NCBI RefSeq assembly: GCF_029227915.1
Contig: NC_079883.1
Location: forward strand, 32,118,001-32,182,000
Source of the DNA: Hydractinia symbiolongicarpus
Taxonomy: Eukaryota > Cnidaria > Hydrozoa > Anthoathecata > Hydractiniidae
Length of the DNA stretch: 64,000 bases
Direction of reading: 5' to 3'
Position 1 is the first letter of the stretch. Every line of letters starts with the position of its first letter. The notes beneath the pieces were generated by a model. The model had not been told where the DNA came from, ran no database searches, and saw only the letters and a list, made by a program, of their open reading frames with translations. Both the position numbers and the translations under genes were made by a program. This document shows, one piece after another, positions 36,001 through 48,390 of the stretch.

Positions 36001-38885
36001 TCATTTCCCGAACGATTTTTTAAATTATTTTTTCACCACTAAAACGCATGAGACTTGTAGTTTTTAAAAATGTTTTCATTTTTGATGAGACGCTGAATAA
36101 AAGAAGTTTAATCGCCGGTAAACGAAAATCAGCGATTTCCCGTAAATCTCGGGCTTGGCCCGTATAGTCAAAAGTATACAAAGAAAGTACCCAGGGAGTA
36201 AACTCATTTCCCGAACGATTTTTTAAATTACTTTTTCACCACTAAAACGCATGAGACTTGTAGTTTTTAAAAATGTTTCCATTTTTGATGAGACGCTGAA
36301 TAAATGAAGTTTAATCGCCGGCAAACGAAAACCTGCGATTTCCCGTAAATCCTGGACTCGGTCCGTATAGTCAAAAGTATACAAAGAAAGTACCCAGGGA
36401 GAAAACTCATTTCCCAAACGACTTTTTAAATTATTGTTTCGCCACTAAAACGCATGAGACTTGTAGTTTTCAAGAATGTTTTCATTTTTAATGAGACGCT
36501 GAATAAAAGCAGTTTAATCGCCGGCAAACGAAAACCCGCGATTTCCCGTAAATCCCGGGCTTGGCACGTATAGTCGAATGTATACAAAGAAAGTACCCTG
36601 TGAGTAAACTCATTTCCAGAACGATTTTTTAAATTATTTTTTCACCACTAAAACGCATAAGACTTGTAGTTTCTAAAAATGTTTTCATTTTTGATGAGAC
36701 GCTGAATAAAAGAAGTTTAATCGCCGGCAAACGAAATCCCGCGTTTTCCCGTAAATCCGGGGCTTGGCCCGTATAGTCGAATGTATACAAAGAAAGTACC
36801 CAGGGAGTAAACTCATTTCCCGAATGATTTTTTAAATTTTTTTTTCGCCACTAAAACGCATGAGACTTGTAGTTTTCAAAAATGTTTTCATTTTTGATGA
36901 GACGCTTAATGAAAGAGGTTTAATCGCCGGAAAACGAAAACCCGCGATTTCCCGTAAATCCCGGGCTTGGCCCGTATAATCGAATGTATACAAAGAAAGT
37001 ACCCTGTGAGTAAACTCATTTCCAGAACGATTTTTTAAATTATTATTTCACCACTAAAAAGCATGAGACTTGTAGTTTTCAAAAATATTTTCATATTTGA
37101 TGAGACGCTGAATAAAAGAAGTTTAATCGCCGGCAAACGAAAACCCGCGATTTCCCGTAAATCCCGGGATTGACCCGTATAGTCAAAAGTATACAAAGAA
37201 AGTACCCGGGGAGTAAACTCATTTTCCAAACGAAATTTTAAATTACTTTTTCACCACTAAAACGCATGAGACTTGTAGTTTTTAAAAATGTTTTCATTTT
37301 TCATGAGACGCTGAATAAAAGCAGTTTAATCGCCGGCAAACGAAAACCCGCGATTTCCCGTAAATCCCGGGCTTGGCACGTATAGTCGAATGTATACAAA
37401 GAAAGTACCCTGTGAGTAAACTCATTTCCAGAACGATTTTTTAAATTATTTTTTCACCACTAAAACGCATAAGACTTGTAGTTTTTAAAAATGTTTTCAT
37501 TTTTGATGAGACGCTGAATAAAAGAAGTTTAATCGCCGGCAAACGAAAATCTGCGATTTCCCGTAAATCCCGGACTCGACCCGTATAGTCAAAAGTATAC
37601 AAAGAAAGTACCCAGGGAGTAAACTCATTTCCCGAACGATTTTTTAAATTATTTTTTCACCACTAAAACGCATGAGACTTGTAGTTTTTAAAAATGTTTT
37701 CATTTTTGATGATACGCTTAATGAAAGAGGTTTAATCGCCGGCAAACGAAATCCCGCGTTTTCCCGTAAATCCGGGGCTTGGCCCGTATAGTCGAATGTA
37801 TACAAAGAAAGTATCCAGGGAGTAAACTCATTTCCCGAACGATTTTTTAAATTTTTTTTTCACCACTAAAACACATGAGACTTGTACTTTTCAAAAATGT
37901 TTTCATTTTTAATGAGACGCTTAATGAAAGAGGTTTAATCGCCGGAAAACGAAAACCCGCGATTTCCCGTAAATCCCGGGCTTGGCACGTATAGTCGAAT
38001 GTATACAAAGAAAGTACCCTGTGAGTAAACTCATTTCCAGAGCGATTTTTTAAATTATTTTTTCACCACTAAAACGCATGAGACTTGTAGTTTTCAAGAA
38101 TGTTTTCATTTTTAATGAGACGCTGAATAAAAGCAGTTTAATCGCTGGCAAACGAAAACCCGCGATTTCCCGTAAATCCCGGGCTTGGCACGTATAGTCG
38201 AATGTATACAAAGAAAGTACCCTGTGAGTAAACTCATTTCCAGAACGATTTTCTAAATTATTTTTTCACCACTAAAACGCATAAGACTTGTAGTTTTTAA
38301 AAATGTTTTCATTTTTGATGAGACGCTGAATAAAATAAGTTTAATCGCCGGCAAACGAAAACCCGCGATTTCCCGTAAATCCCGGCTTGGCCCGTATAGT
38401 CAAAAGTATACAAAGAAAGTACCCAGGGAGTAAACTCATTTCCCAAACGATTTTTTAAATTATTATTTCACCACTAAAACGCATGAGACTTGTAGTTTTC
38501 AAAAATGTTTTAATTTTTGATGAAACGCTGAATAAAAGAAGTTTAATCGCCGGCAAACGAAAACCCGCGATTTCCCGTAAATCCCGGGCTTGGCCCGTAT
38601 AGTCGAATGTATACAAAGAAAGTACCCTGTGAGTAAACTCATTTCCAGAACGATTTTTTAAATTATTTTTTCACCACTAAACGCATGAGACTTGTAGTTT
38701 TCAAAAATATTTTCATATTTGATGAGACGCTGAATAAAAGAAGTTTAATCGCCGGCAAACGAAAACCCGCGATTTCCCGTAAATCCCGGGCTTGGCCCGT
38801 ATAGTCAAAAGTATACAAAGAAAGTACCCAGGGAGTAAACTCATTTCCCGAACGAAATTTTAAATTACTTTATCACCACTAAAAC
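36001..38885. repeat. Satellite segment joining three older blocks
   Basis: The first part matches 27.7-29.3 kb (offset 8,306 bp) and also 39.65-41.0 kb (offset 3,650 bp; units 36223 and 39873). About 36900-37860 matches 42373-43333 at 5,473 bp (GATGATACGCTTAATG at 37708 and 43181). About 38050-38885 matches 32.37-33.21 kb at 5,675 bp (AATAAAATAAG at 32654 and 38329). No gene or unique DNA is present. Confidence 0.75.
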
Positions 38886-39254
38886 GCATGAGACTTGTAG
38901 TTTTTAAAAATGTATTCATTTTTCATAAGACGCTGAATAAAAGCAGTTTAATCGCCGGCAAACGAAAACCCGCGATTTCCCGTAAATCCCAGGCTTGGCA
39001 CGTATAGTCGAATGTATACAAAGAAAGTACCCTGTGAGTAAACTCATTTCCAGAGCGATTTTTTAAATTATTTTTCCACCACTAAAACGCACGAGACTTG
39101 TAGTTTTCAAGAATGTTTTCATTTTTAATGAGACGCTGAATAAAAGCAGTTTAATCGCCGGCAAACGAAAACCCGCAATTTCCCGTAAATCCCGGGCTTG
39201 GCCCGTATAGTCAAAAGTATACAAAGAAAGTACCCAGGGAGTAAACTCATTTCC
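38886..39254. repeat. Downstream relative of the 33-36 kb amplified unit
   Basis: TGTATTCATTTTTCATAAG and GCACGAGACTTG (39089) lie 3,650 bp after the last amplified copy. A private TTTTTCCACC (near 39072) and TTTATCACC (near 38870) mark this copy. Confidence 0.75.
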
Positions 39255-42092
39255 CGAACGATTTTTTAAATTACTTTTTCACCACTAAAAGGCATGTGAC
39301 TTGTAGTTTTTAAAAATGTTTTCATTTTTGATGAGACGCTGAATAAATGAAGTTTAATCGCCAGCAAACGAAAACCTGCGATTTCCCGTAAATCCTGCAC
39401 TCGGCTGTATAGTCAAAAGTATACAAAGAAAGTACACAGGGAGTAAACTCATTTCTTAAACGATTTTTTAAATTATTATTTCACCACTAAAACGCATGAG
39501 ACTTGTAGTTTTCAAGAATGTTTTCATTTTTAATGAGACGCTGAATAAAAGCAGTTTAATCGCCGGCAAACGAAAACCCGCGATTTCCCGTAAATCCCGG
39601 CTTGGCCCGTATAGTCAAAAGTATACAAAGAAAGTACCCAGGGAGTAAACTCATTTCCCGAACGATTTTTTAAATTATTTTTTCACCACTAAAACGCATG
39701 AGACTTGTAGTTTTTAAAAATGTTTTCATTTTTGATGAGACGCTGAATAAAAGAAGTTTAATCGCCGGTAAACGAAAATCAGCGATTTCCCGTAAATCTC
39801 GGGCTTGGCCCGTATAGTCAAAAGTATACAAAGAAAGTACCCAGGGAGTAAACTCATTTCCCGAACGATTTTTTAAATTACTTTTTCACCACTAAAACGC
39901 ATGAGACTTGTAGTTTTTAAAAATGTTTCCATTTTTGATGAGACGCTGAATAAATGAAGTTTAATCGCCGGCAAACGAAAACTTGCGATTTCCCGCAAAT
40001 CCTGGACTCGGTCCGTATAGTCAAAAGTATACAAAGAAAGTACCCAGGGAGAAAACTCATTTCCCAAACGACTTTTTAAATTATTGTTTCGCCACTAAAA
40101 CGCATGAGACTTGTAGTTTTCAAGAATGTTTTCATTTTTAATGAGACGCTGAATAAAAGCAGTTTAATCGCCGGCAAACGAAAACCCGCGATTTCCCGTA
40201 AATCCCGGGCTTGGCACGTATAGTCGAATGTATACAAGGAAAGTACCCTGTGAGTAAACTCATTTCCAGAACGATTTTTTAAATTATTTTTTCACCACTA
40301 AAACGCATAAGACTTGTAGTTTCTAAAAATGTTTTCATTTTTGATGAGACGCTGAATAAAAGAAGTTTAATCGCCGGCAAACGAAATCCCGCGTTTTCCC
40401 GTAAATCCGGGGCTTGGCCCGTATAGTCGAATGTATACAAAGAAAGTACCCAGGGAGTAAACTCATTTCCCGAATGATTTTTTAAATTTTTTTTTCGCCA
40501 CTAAAACGCATGAGACTTGTAGTTTTCAAAAATGTTTTCATTTTTGATGAGACGCTTAATGAAAGAGGTTTAATCGCCGGAAAACGAAAACCCGCGATTT
40601 CCCGTAAATCCCCGGCTTGGCCCGTATAGTCGAATGTATACAAAGAAAGTACCCTGTGAGTAAACTCATTTCCCGAACGATTTTTTAAATTACTTTTTCA
40701 CCACTAAAAGGCATGTGACTTGTAGTTTTTAAAAATGTTTTCATTTTTGATGAGACGCTGAATAAATGAAGTTTAATCGCCAGCAAACGAAAACCTGCGA
40801 TTTCCCGTAAATCCTGCACTCGGCTGTATAGTCAAAAGTATACAAAGAAAGTACACAGGGAGTAAACTCATTTCTTAAACGATTTTTTAAATTATTATTT
40901 CACCACTAAAACGCATGAGACTTGTAGTTTTCAAGAATGTTTTCATTTTTAATGAGACGCTGAATAAAAGCAGTTTAATCGCCGGCAAACGAAAACCCGC
41001 GATTTCCCGTAAATCCCGGCTTGGCCCGTATAGTCAAAAGTATACAAAGAAAGTACCCAGGGAGTAAACTCATTTCCCGAACGATTTTTTAAATTATTTT
41101 TTCACCACTAAAACGCATGAGACTTGTAGTTTTTAAAAATGTTTTCATTTTTGATGAGACGCTGAATAAAAGAAGTTTAATCGCCGGTAAACGAAAATCA
41201 GCGATTTCCCGTAAATCTCGGGCTTGGCCCGTATAGTCAAAAGTATACAAAGAAAGTACCCAGGGAGTAAACTCATTTCCCGAACGATTTTTTAAATTAC
41301 TTTTTCACCACTAAAACGCATGAGACTTGTAGTTTTTAAAAATGTTTCCATTTTTGATGAGACGCTGAATAAATGAAGTTTAATCGCCGGCAAACGAAAA
41401 CCTGCGATTTCCCGTAAATCCTGGACTCGGTCCGTATAGTCAAAAGTATACAAAGAAAGTACCCAGGGAGAAAACTCATTTCCCAAACGACTTTTTAAAT
41501 TATTGTTTCGCCACTAAAACGCATGAGACTTGTAGTTTTCAAGAATGTTTTCATTTTTAATGAGACGCTGAATAAAAGCAGTTTAATCGCCGGCAAACGA
41601 AAACCCGCGATTTCCCGTAAATCCCGGGCTTGGCACGTATAGTCGAATGTATACAAAGAAAGTACCCTGTGAGTAAACTCATTTCCAGAACGATTTTTTA
41701 AATTATTTTTTCACCACTAAAACGCATAAGACTTGTAGTTTCTAAAAATGTTTTCATTTTTGATGAGACGCTGAATAAAAGAAGTTTAATCGCCGGCAAA
41801 CGAAATCCCGCGTTTTCCCGTAAATCCGGGGCTTGGCCCGTATAGTCGAATGTATACAAAGAAAGTACCCAGGGAGTAAACTCATTTCCCGAATGATTTT
41901 TTAAATTTTTTTTTCGCCACTAAAACGCATGAGACTTGTAGTTTTCAAAAATGTTTTCATTTTTGATGAGACGCTTAATGAAAGAGGTTTAATCGCCGGA
42001 AAACGAAAACCCGCGATTTCCCGTAAATCCCCGGCTTGGCCCGTATAGTCGAATGTATACAAAGAAAGTACCCTGTGAGTAAACTCATTTCC
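39255..42092. repeat. 7-monomer tandem pair (1,419 bp units)
   Basis: Units are 39255-40673 and 40674-42092. TGCACTCGGCTGTAT is at 39396 and 40815, and the CCTGGACTCGGTCCG monomer starts at 39873 and 41292. The junction is resolved: CTCATTTCC continues as CGAACG at 40674 but as AGAACG at the end of unit 2. Private changes in unit 1 (ACTTGCGATTTCCCGC near 39982, TACAAGGAAAG near 40235) are absent from unit 2. Confidence 0.88.
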
Positions 42093-42594
42093 AGAACGAT
42101 TTTTTAAATTATTTTTTCACCACTAAACGCATGAGACTTGTAGTTTTCAAAAATATTTTCATATTTGATGAGACGCTGAATAAAAGGAGTTTAATCGCCG
42201 GCAAACGAAATCCCGCGTTTTCCCGTAAATCCGGGGCTTGGCCCGTATAGTCGAATGTATACAAAGAAAGTACCCAGGGAGTAAACTCATTTCCCGAATG
42301 ATTTTTTAAATTTTTTTTTCGCCACTAAAACGCATGAGACTTGTAGTTTTCAAAAATGTTTTCATTTTTGATGAGACGCTTAATGAAAGAGGTTTAATCG
42401 CCGGAAAACGAAAACCCGCGATTTCCCGTAAATCCCCGGCTTGGCCCGTATAGTCGAATGTATACAAAGAAAGTACCCTGTGAGTAAACTCATTTCCAGA
42501 ACGATTTTTTAAATTATTTTTTCACCACTAAACGCATGAGACTTGTAGTTTTCAAAAATATTTTCATATTTGATGAGACGCTGAATAAAAGAAG
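41785..42594. repeat. 2-monomer duplication (405 bp units)
   Basis: The CCGGGGCTTGG monomer followed by the AATCCCCGGCTTGG monomer occurs twice: GAATGATTTTTT is at 41891 and 42296, and CCCCGG at 42029 and 42434. The unit starts before the end of the 7-monomer pair and extends past it, so it followed that event or shared its right break. Confidence 0.8.
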
Positions 42595-43540
42595 TTTAAT
42601 CGCCGGCAAACGAAAACCCGCGATTTCCCGTAAATCCCGGGCTTGGCCCGTATAGTCAAAAGTATACAAAGAAAGTACCCGGGGAGTAAACTCATTTACC
42701 AAACGAAATTTTAAATTACTTTTTCACCACTAAAACGCATGAGACTTGTAGTTTTTAAAAATGTTTTCATTTTTCATGAGACGCTGAATAAAAGCAGTTT
42801 AATCGCCGGCAAACGAAAACCCGCGATTTCCCATAAATCCCGGGCTTGGCACGTATAGTCGAATGTATACAAAGAAAGTACCCTGTGAGTAAACTCATTT
42901 CCAGAACGATTTTTTAAATTATTTTTTCACCACTAAAACGCATAAGACTTGTAGTTTTTAAAAATGTTTTCATTTTTGATGAGACGCTGAATAAAAGAAG
43001 TTTAATCGCCGGCAAACGAAAATCTGCGATTTCCCGTAAATCCCGGACTCGACCCGTATAGTCAAAAGTATACAAAGAAAGTACCCAGGGAGTAAACTCA
43101 TTTCCCGAACGATTTTTTAAATTATTTTTTCACCACTAAAACGCATGAGACTTGTAGTTTTTAAAAATGTTTTCATTTTTGATGATACGCTTAATGAAAG
43201 AGGTTTAATCGCCGGCAAACGAAATCCCGCGTTTTCCCGTAAATCCGGGGCTTGGCCCGTATAGTCGAATGTATACAAAGAAAGTATCCAGGGAGTAAAC
43301 TCATTTCCCGAACGATTTTTAAAATTTTTTTTTCACCACTAAAACACATGAGACTTGTACTTTTCAAAAATGTTTTCATTTTTGATGAGACGCTTAATGA
43401 AAGAGGTTTAATCGCCGGAAAACGAAAACCTGCGATTTCCCGTAAATCCCGGGCTTGGCCCGTATAGTCGAATGTATACAAAGAAAGTACCCTGTGAGTA
43501 AACCCATTTCCAGAACGATTTTTTAAATTATTTTTTCACT
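42595..43540. repeat. Monomers matching 37.1-37.9 kb
   Basis: Four to five monomers that are collinear with the upstream segment at 5,473 bp up to about 43333, sharing AATCTGCGATTTCCC, GGACTCGACCCG and GATGATACGC. GATTTTTAAAATTTTTTTTTC (43315-43335) is a private form of the joint. Confidence 0.75.
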
Positions 43541-45355
43541 ACTAAACGCATGAGACTTGTAGTTTTCAAAAATATTTTCATATTTGATGAGACGCTGAAT
43601 AAAAGGAGTTTAATCGCCGGCAAACGAAAACCTGCGATTTCCCTAAATCCTGGACTCGGCCCGTATAGTCAAAAGTATACAAAGAAAGTACCCTGTGAGT
43701 AAACTCATTTCCAGAACGATTTTTTAAATTATTTTTTCACTACTAAACGCATGAGACTTGTAGTTTTCAAAAATATTTTCATATTTGATGAGACGCTGAA
43801 TAAAAGGAGTTTAATCGCCGGCAAACGAAAACCTGCGATTTCCCTAAATCCTGGACTCGGCCAGTATAGTCAAAAGTATACAAAGAAAGTACCCAGGGAG
43901 TAAACTCATTTCCAGAACGATTTTTTAAATTATTTTTTCACCACTAAAACGCATAAGACTTGTAGTTTTTAAAAATATTTTCATTTTTGATGAGACGCTG
44001 AAAAAAAGAAGTTTAATCGCCGGCAAACGAAAACCTGCGATTTCCCGTTAATCCCGGGCTTGGCCCGTATAGTCAAAAGTATACAAAGAAAGTACCCATG
44101 GAGTAAACTCATTTCCCGAACGATTTTTTAAATTATTTTTTCACTACTAAACGCATGAGACTTGTAGTTTTCAAAAATATTTTCATATTTGATGAGACGC
44201 TGAATAAAAGGAGTTTAATCGCCGGCAAACGAAAACCTGCGATTTCCCTAAATCCTGGACTCGGCCCGTATAGTCAAAAGTATACAAAGAAAGTACCCTG
44301 TGAGTAAACTCATTTCCAGAACGATTTTTTAAATTATTTTTTCACTACTAAACGCATGAGACTTGTAGTTTTTAAAAATATTTTCATATTTGATGAGACG
44401 CTGAATAAAAGGAGTTTAATCGCCGGCAAACGAAAACCTGCGATTTCCCTAAATCCTGGACTCGGCCCGTATAGTCAAAAGTATACAAAGAAAGTACCCA
44501 GGGAGTAAACTCATTTCCAGAACGATTTTTTAAATTATTTTTTCACCACTAAAACGCATAAGACTTGTAGTTTTTAAAAATATTTTCATTTTTGATGAGA
44601 CGCTGAAAAAAAGAAGTTTAATCGCCGGCAAACGGAAACCAGCGATTTCCCGTTAATCCCGGGCTTGGCCCGTATAGTCAAAAGTATACAAAGAAAGTAC
44701 CCTGTGAGTAAACTCATTTCCAGAACGATTTTTTAAATTATTTTTTCACTACTAAACGCATGAGACTTGTAGTTTTCAAAAATATTTTCATATTTGATGA
44801 GACGCTGAATAAAAGGAGTTTAATCGCCGGCAAACGAAAACCTGCGATTTCCCTAAATCCTGGACTCGGCCCGTATAGTCAAAAGTATACAAAGAAAGTA
44901 CCCTGTGAGTAAACTCATTTCCAGAACGATTTTTTAAATTATTTTTTCACTACTAAACGGATGAGACTTGTAGTTTTTAAAAATATTTTCATATTTGATG
45001 AGACGCTGAATAAAAGGAGTTTAATCGCCGGCAAACGAAAACCTGCGATTTCCCTAAATCCTGGACTCGGCCCGTATAGTCAAAAGTATACAAAGAAAGT
45101 ACCCAGGGAGTAAACTCATTTCCAGAACGATTTTTTAAATTATTTTTTCACCACTAAAACGCATAAGACTTGTAGTTTTTAAAAATATTTTCATTTTTGA
45201 TGAGACGCTGAAAAAAAGAAGTTTAATCGCCGGCAAACGGAAACCAGCGATTTCCCGTTAATCCCGGACTTGGCCCGTATAGTCAAAAGTATACAAAGAA
45301 AGTACCCAGGGAGTAAACTCATTTTCCGAACGATTTTTTAAATTATTTTTTCACT
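43541..45355. repeat. Trimeric HOR, three units of 605 bp
   Basis: ACTAAACG preceded by TTCACT marks the monomers at 43541, 43742, 44146, 44347, 44751 and 44952, with intervals alternating 201 and 404 bp. Units are 43541-44145, 44146-44750 and 44751-45355. Each has two short CCTAAATCCTGG monomers followed by one GCTGAAAAAAAG monomer. Unit 2 has AACGGAAACCAGCG (near 44630), shared by unit 3 (near 45237) but not unit 1, so units 2 and 3 are closest. Confidence 0.9.
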
Positions 45356-46569
45356 ACTAAACGCATGAGACTTGTAGTTTTCAAAAATATTTTCATATTT
45401 GATGAGACGCTGAATAAAAGGAGTTTAATCGCCGGCAAACGAAAACCCGCGTTTTCCCGTAAATCCGGGGCTTGGCCCGTATAGTCGAATGTATACAAAG
45501 AAAGTATCCAGGGAGTAAACTCATTTCCCGAACGATTTTTTAAATTTTTTTTTCACCACTAAAACACATGAGACTTGTACTTTTCAAAAATGTTTTCATA
45601 TTTGATGAGACGCTGAATAAAAGGAGTTTAATCGCCGGCAAATGAAAACCTGCGATTTCCCTAAATCCCGGACTCGGCCCGTATAGTCAAAAGTATACAA
45701 AGAAAGTACCCAGGGAGTAAACTCATTTCCAGAACGATTTTTTAAATTATTTTTTCACCACTAAAACGCATAAGACTTGTAGTTTTTAAAAATGTTTTCA
45801 TTTTTGATGAGACGCTGAATAAAAGAAGTTTAATCGCCGGCAAACGAAAACCCGCGATTTCCCGTTAATCCCGGGCTTGGCCCGTATAGTCAAAAGTATA
45901 CAAAGAAAGTACCCAGGGAGTAAACTCATTTACCGAACGATTTTTTAAATTATTTTTTCACTACTAAACGCATGAGACTTGTAGTTTTCAAAAATATTTT
46001 CATATTTGATGAGACGCTGAATAAAAGGAGTTTAATCGCCGGCAAACGAAAACCCGCGTTTTCCCGTAAATCCGGGGCTTGGGCCGTATAGTCGAATGTA
46101 TACAAAGAAAGTATCCAGGGAGTAAACTCATTTCCCGAACGATTTTTTAAATTTTTTTTTCACCACTAAAACACATGAGACTTGTACTTTTCAAAAATGT
46201 TTTCATATTTGATGAGACGCTGAATAAAAGGAGTTTAATCGCCGGCAAATGAAAACCTGCGATTTCCCTAAATCCCGGACTCGGCCCGTATAGTCAAAAG
46301 TATACAAAGAAAGTACCCAGGGAGTAAACTCATTTCCAGAACGATTTTTTAAATTATTTTTTCACCACTAAAACGCATAAGACTTGTAGTTTTTAATAAT
46401 GTTTTCATTTTTGATGAGACGCTGAATAAAAGAAGTGTAATCGCCGGCAAACGAAAACCCGCGATTTCCCGTTAATCCCGGGCTTGGCCCGTATAGTCAA
46501 AAGTATACAAAGAAAGTACCCAGGGAGTAAACTCATTTACCGAACGATTTTTTATATTATTTTTTTACC
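45356..46569. repeat. Second trimeric HOR, two units of 607 bp
   Basis: Units are 45356-45962 and 45963-46569. Each holds an ACTACTAAACG monomer with CCCGCGTTTTCCC (45446 and 46053), a GTACTTTTCAAAAATG monomer with GGCAAATGAAAACC, and an ATAAGAC monomer with CCCGTTAATCCC. This is a different trimer from the block before it. Private changes in unit 2 include TTGGGCCGTAT (46079-46089), TTTTTAATAATG (near 46392) and AAGTGTAATCG (near 46434). Confidence 0.87.
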
Positions 46570-48390
46570 ACTAAACGCATGAGACTTGTACTTTTCAAAA
46601 ATGTTTTCATTTTTGATGAGACGCTTAATGAAAGAGGTTTAATCGCCGGAAAACGAAAACCCGCGATTTCCCGTAAATCCCGGGCTTGGCCCGTATAGTC
46701 GAATGTATACAAAGAAAGTACCCTGTGAGTAAACCCATTTCCAGAACGATTTTTTAAATTATTTTTTCACTACTAAACGCATGAGACTTGTAGTTTTCAA
46801 AAATATTTTCATATTTGATGAGACGCTGAATAAAAGGAGTTTAATCGCCGGCAAACGAAAACCTGCGATTTCCCTAAATCCTGGACTCGGCCCGTATAGT
46901 CAAAAGTATACAAAGAAAGTACCCTGTGAGTAAACTCATTTCCAGAACGATTTTTTAAATTATTTTTTCACTACTAAACGCATGAGACTTGTAGTTTTCA
47001 AAAATATTTTCATATTTGATGAGACGCTGAATAAAAGGAGTTTAATCGCCGGCAAACGAAAACCTGCGATTTCCCTAAATCCTGGACTCGGCCCGTATAG
47101 TCAAAAGTATACAAAGAAAGTACCCAGGGAGTAAACTCATTTCCAGAACGATTTTTTAAATTATTTTTTCACCACTAAAACGCATAAGACTTGTAGTTTT
47201 TAAAAATATTTTCATTTTTGATGAGACGCTGAAAAAAAGAAGTTTAATCGCCGGCAAACGAAAACCCGCGATTTCCCGTTAATCCCGGGCTTGGCCCGTA
47301 TAGTCAAAAGTATACAAAGAAAGTACCCAGGGAGTAAACTCATTTCCCGAACGATTTTTTAAATTATTTTTTCACTACTAAACGCATGAGACTTGTAGTT
47401 TTCAAAAATATTTTCATATTTGATGAGACGCTGAATAAAAGGAGTTTAATCGCCGGCAAACGAAAACCTGCGATTTCCCTAAATCCCGGACTCGGCCCGT
47501 ATAGTCAAAAGTATACAAAGAAAGTACCCAGGGAGTAAACTCATTTCCAGAACGATTTTTTAAATTATTTTTTCACCACTAAAACGCATAAGACTTGTAG
47601 TTTTTAAAAATGTTTTCATTTTTGATGAGACGCTGAATAAAAGAGGTTTAATCGCCGGAAAACGAAAACCCGCGTTTTCCCGTAAATCCGGGGCTTGGCC
47701 CGTATACTCGAATGTATACAAAGAAAGTATCCAGGGAGTAAACTCATTTCCCGAACGATTTTTTAAATTATTTTTTCACCACTAAAACGCATAAGACTTG
47801 TAGTTTTTAAAAATGTTTTCATTTTTGATGAGACGCTGAATAAAAGAAGTTTAATCGCCGGCAAACGAAAACCCGCGATTTCCCGTTAATCCCGGGCTTG
47901 GCCCGTATAGTCAAAAGTATACAAAGAAAGTACCCAGGGAGTAAACTCATTTCCCGAACGAAATTTTAAATTACTTTTTCACCACTAAAACGCATGAGAC
48001 TTGTAGTTTTTAAAAATGTTTTCATTTTTAATGAGACGCTGAATAAAAGCAGTTTAATCGTCGGCAAACGAAAATCCGCGATTTCCCGCAAATCCCGGAC
48101 TCGGCCCGTATATTCGAATGTATACAAAGAAAGTATCCAGGGAGTAAACTCATTTCCCAAACGATTTTTTAAATTTTTTTTTCACCACTAAAACACATGA
48201 GACTTGTAGTTTTCAAAAATGTTTTCATTTTTGATGAGACGCTTAATGAAAGAGGTTTAATCGCCAGGAAAACGAAAACCCGCGATTTCCCGTAAATCCC
48301 GGGCTTGGCCCGTATAGTCGAATGTATACAAAGAAAGTACCCTGTGAGTAAACTCATTTCCAGAACGATTTTTTAAATTATTTTTTCACC
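46570..48390. repeat. Satellite with one more 605 bp trimer copy
   Basis: ACTAAACG anchors at 46772, 46973 and 47377 reproduce the 201/404 bp spacing of the first trimer, so 46772-47376 is a separated fourth unit. The remainder holds a TGATGTGACG-like hybrid: the unit starting near 47994 joins an AAAAATGTTTTCATTTTTAATGAG left half to the ATCGTCGGC...TATTCGAATG right half. The GCCAGGAAAACG insertion (one extra base) first appears near 48264. Confidence 0.78.
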
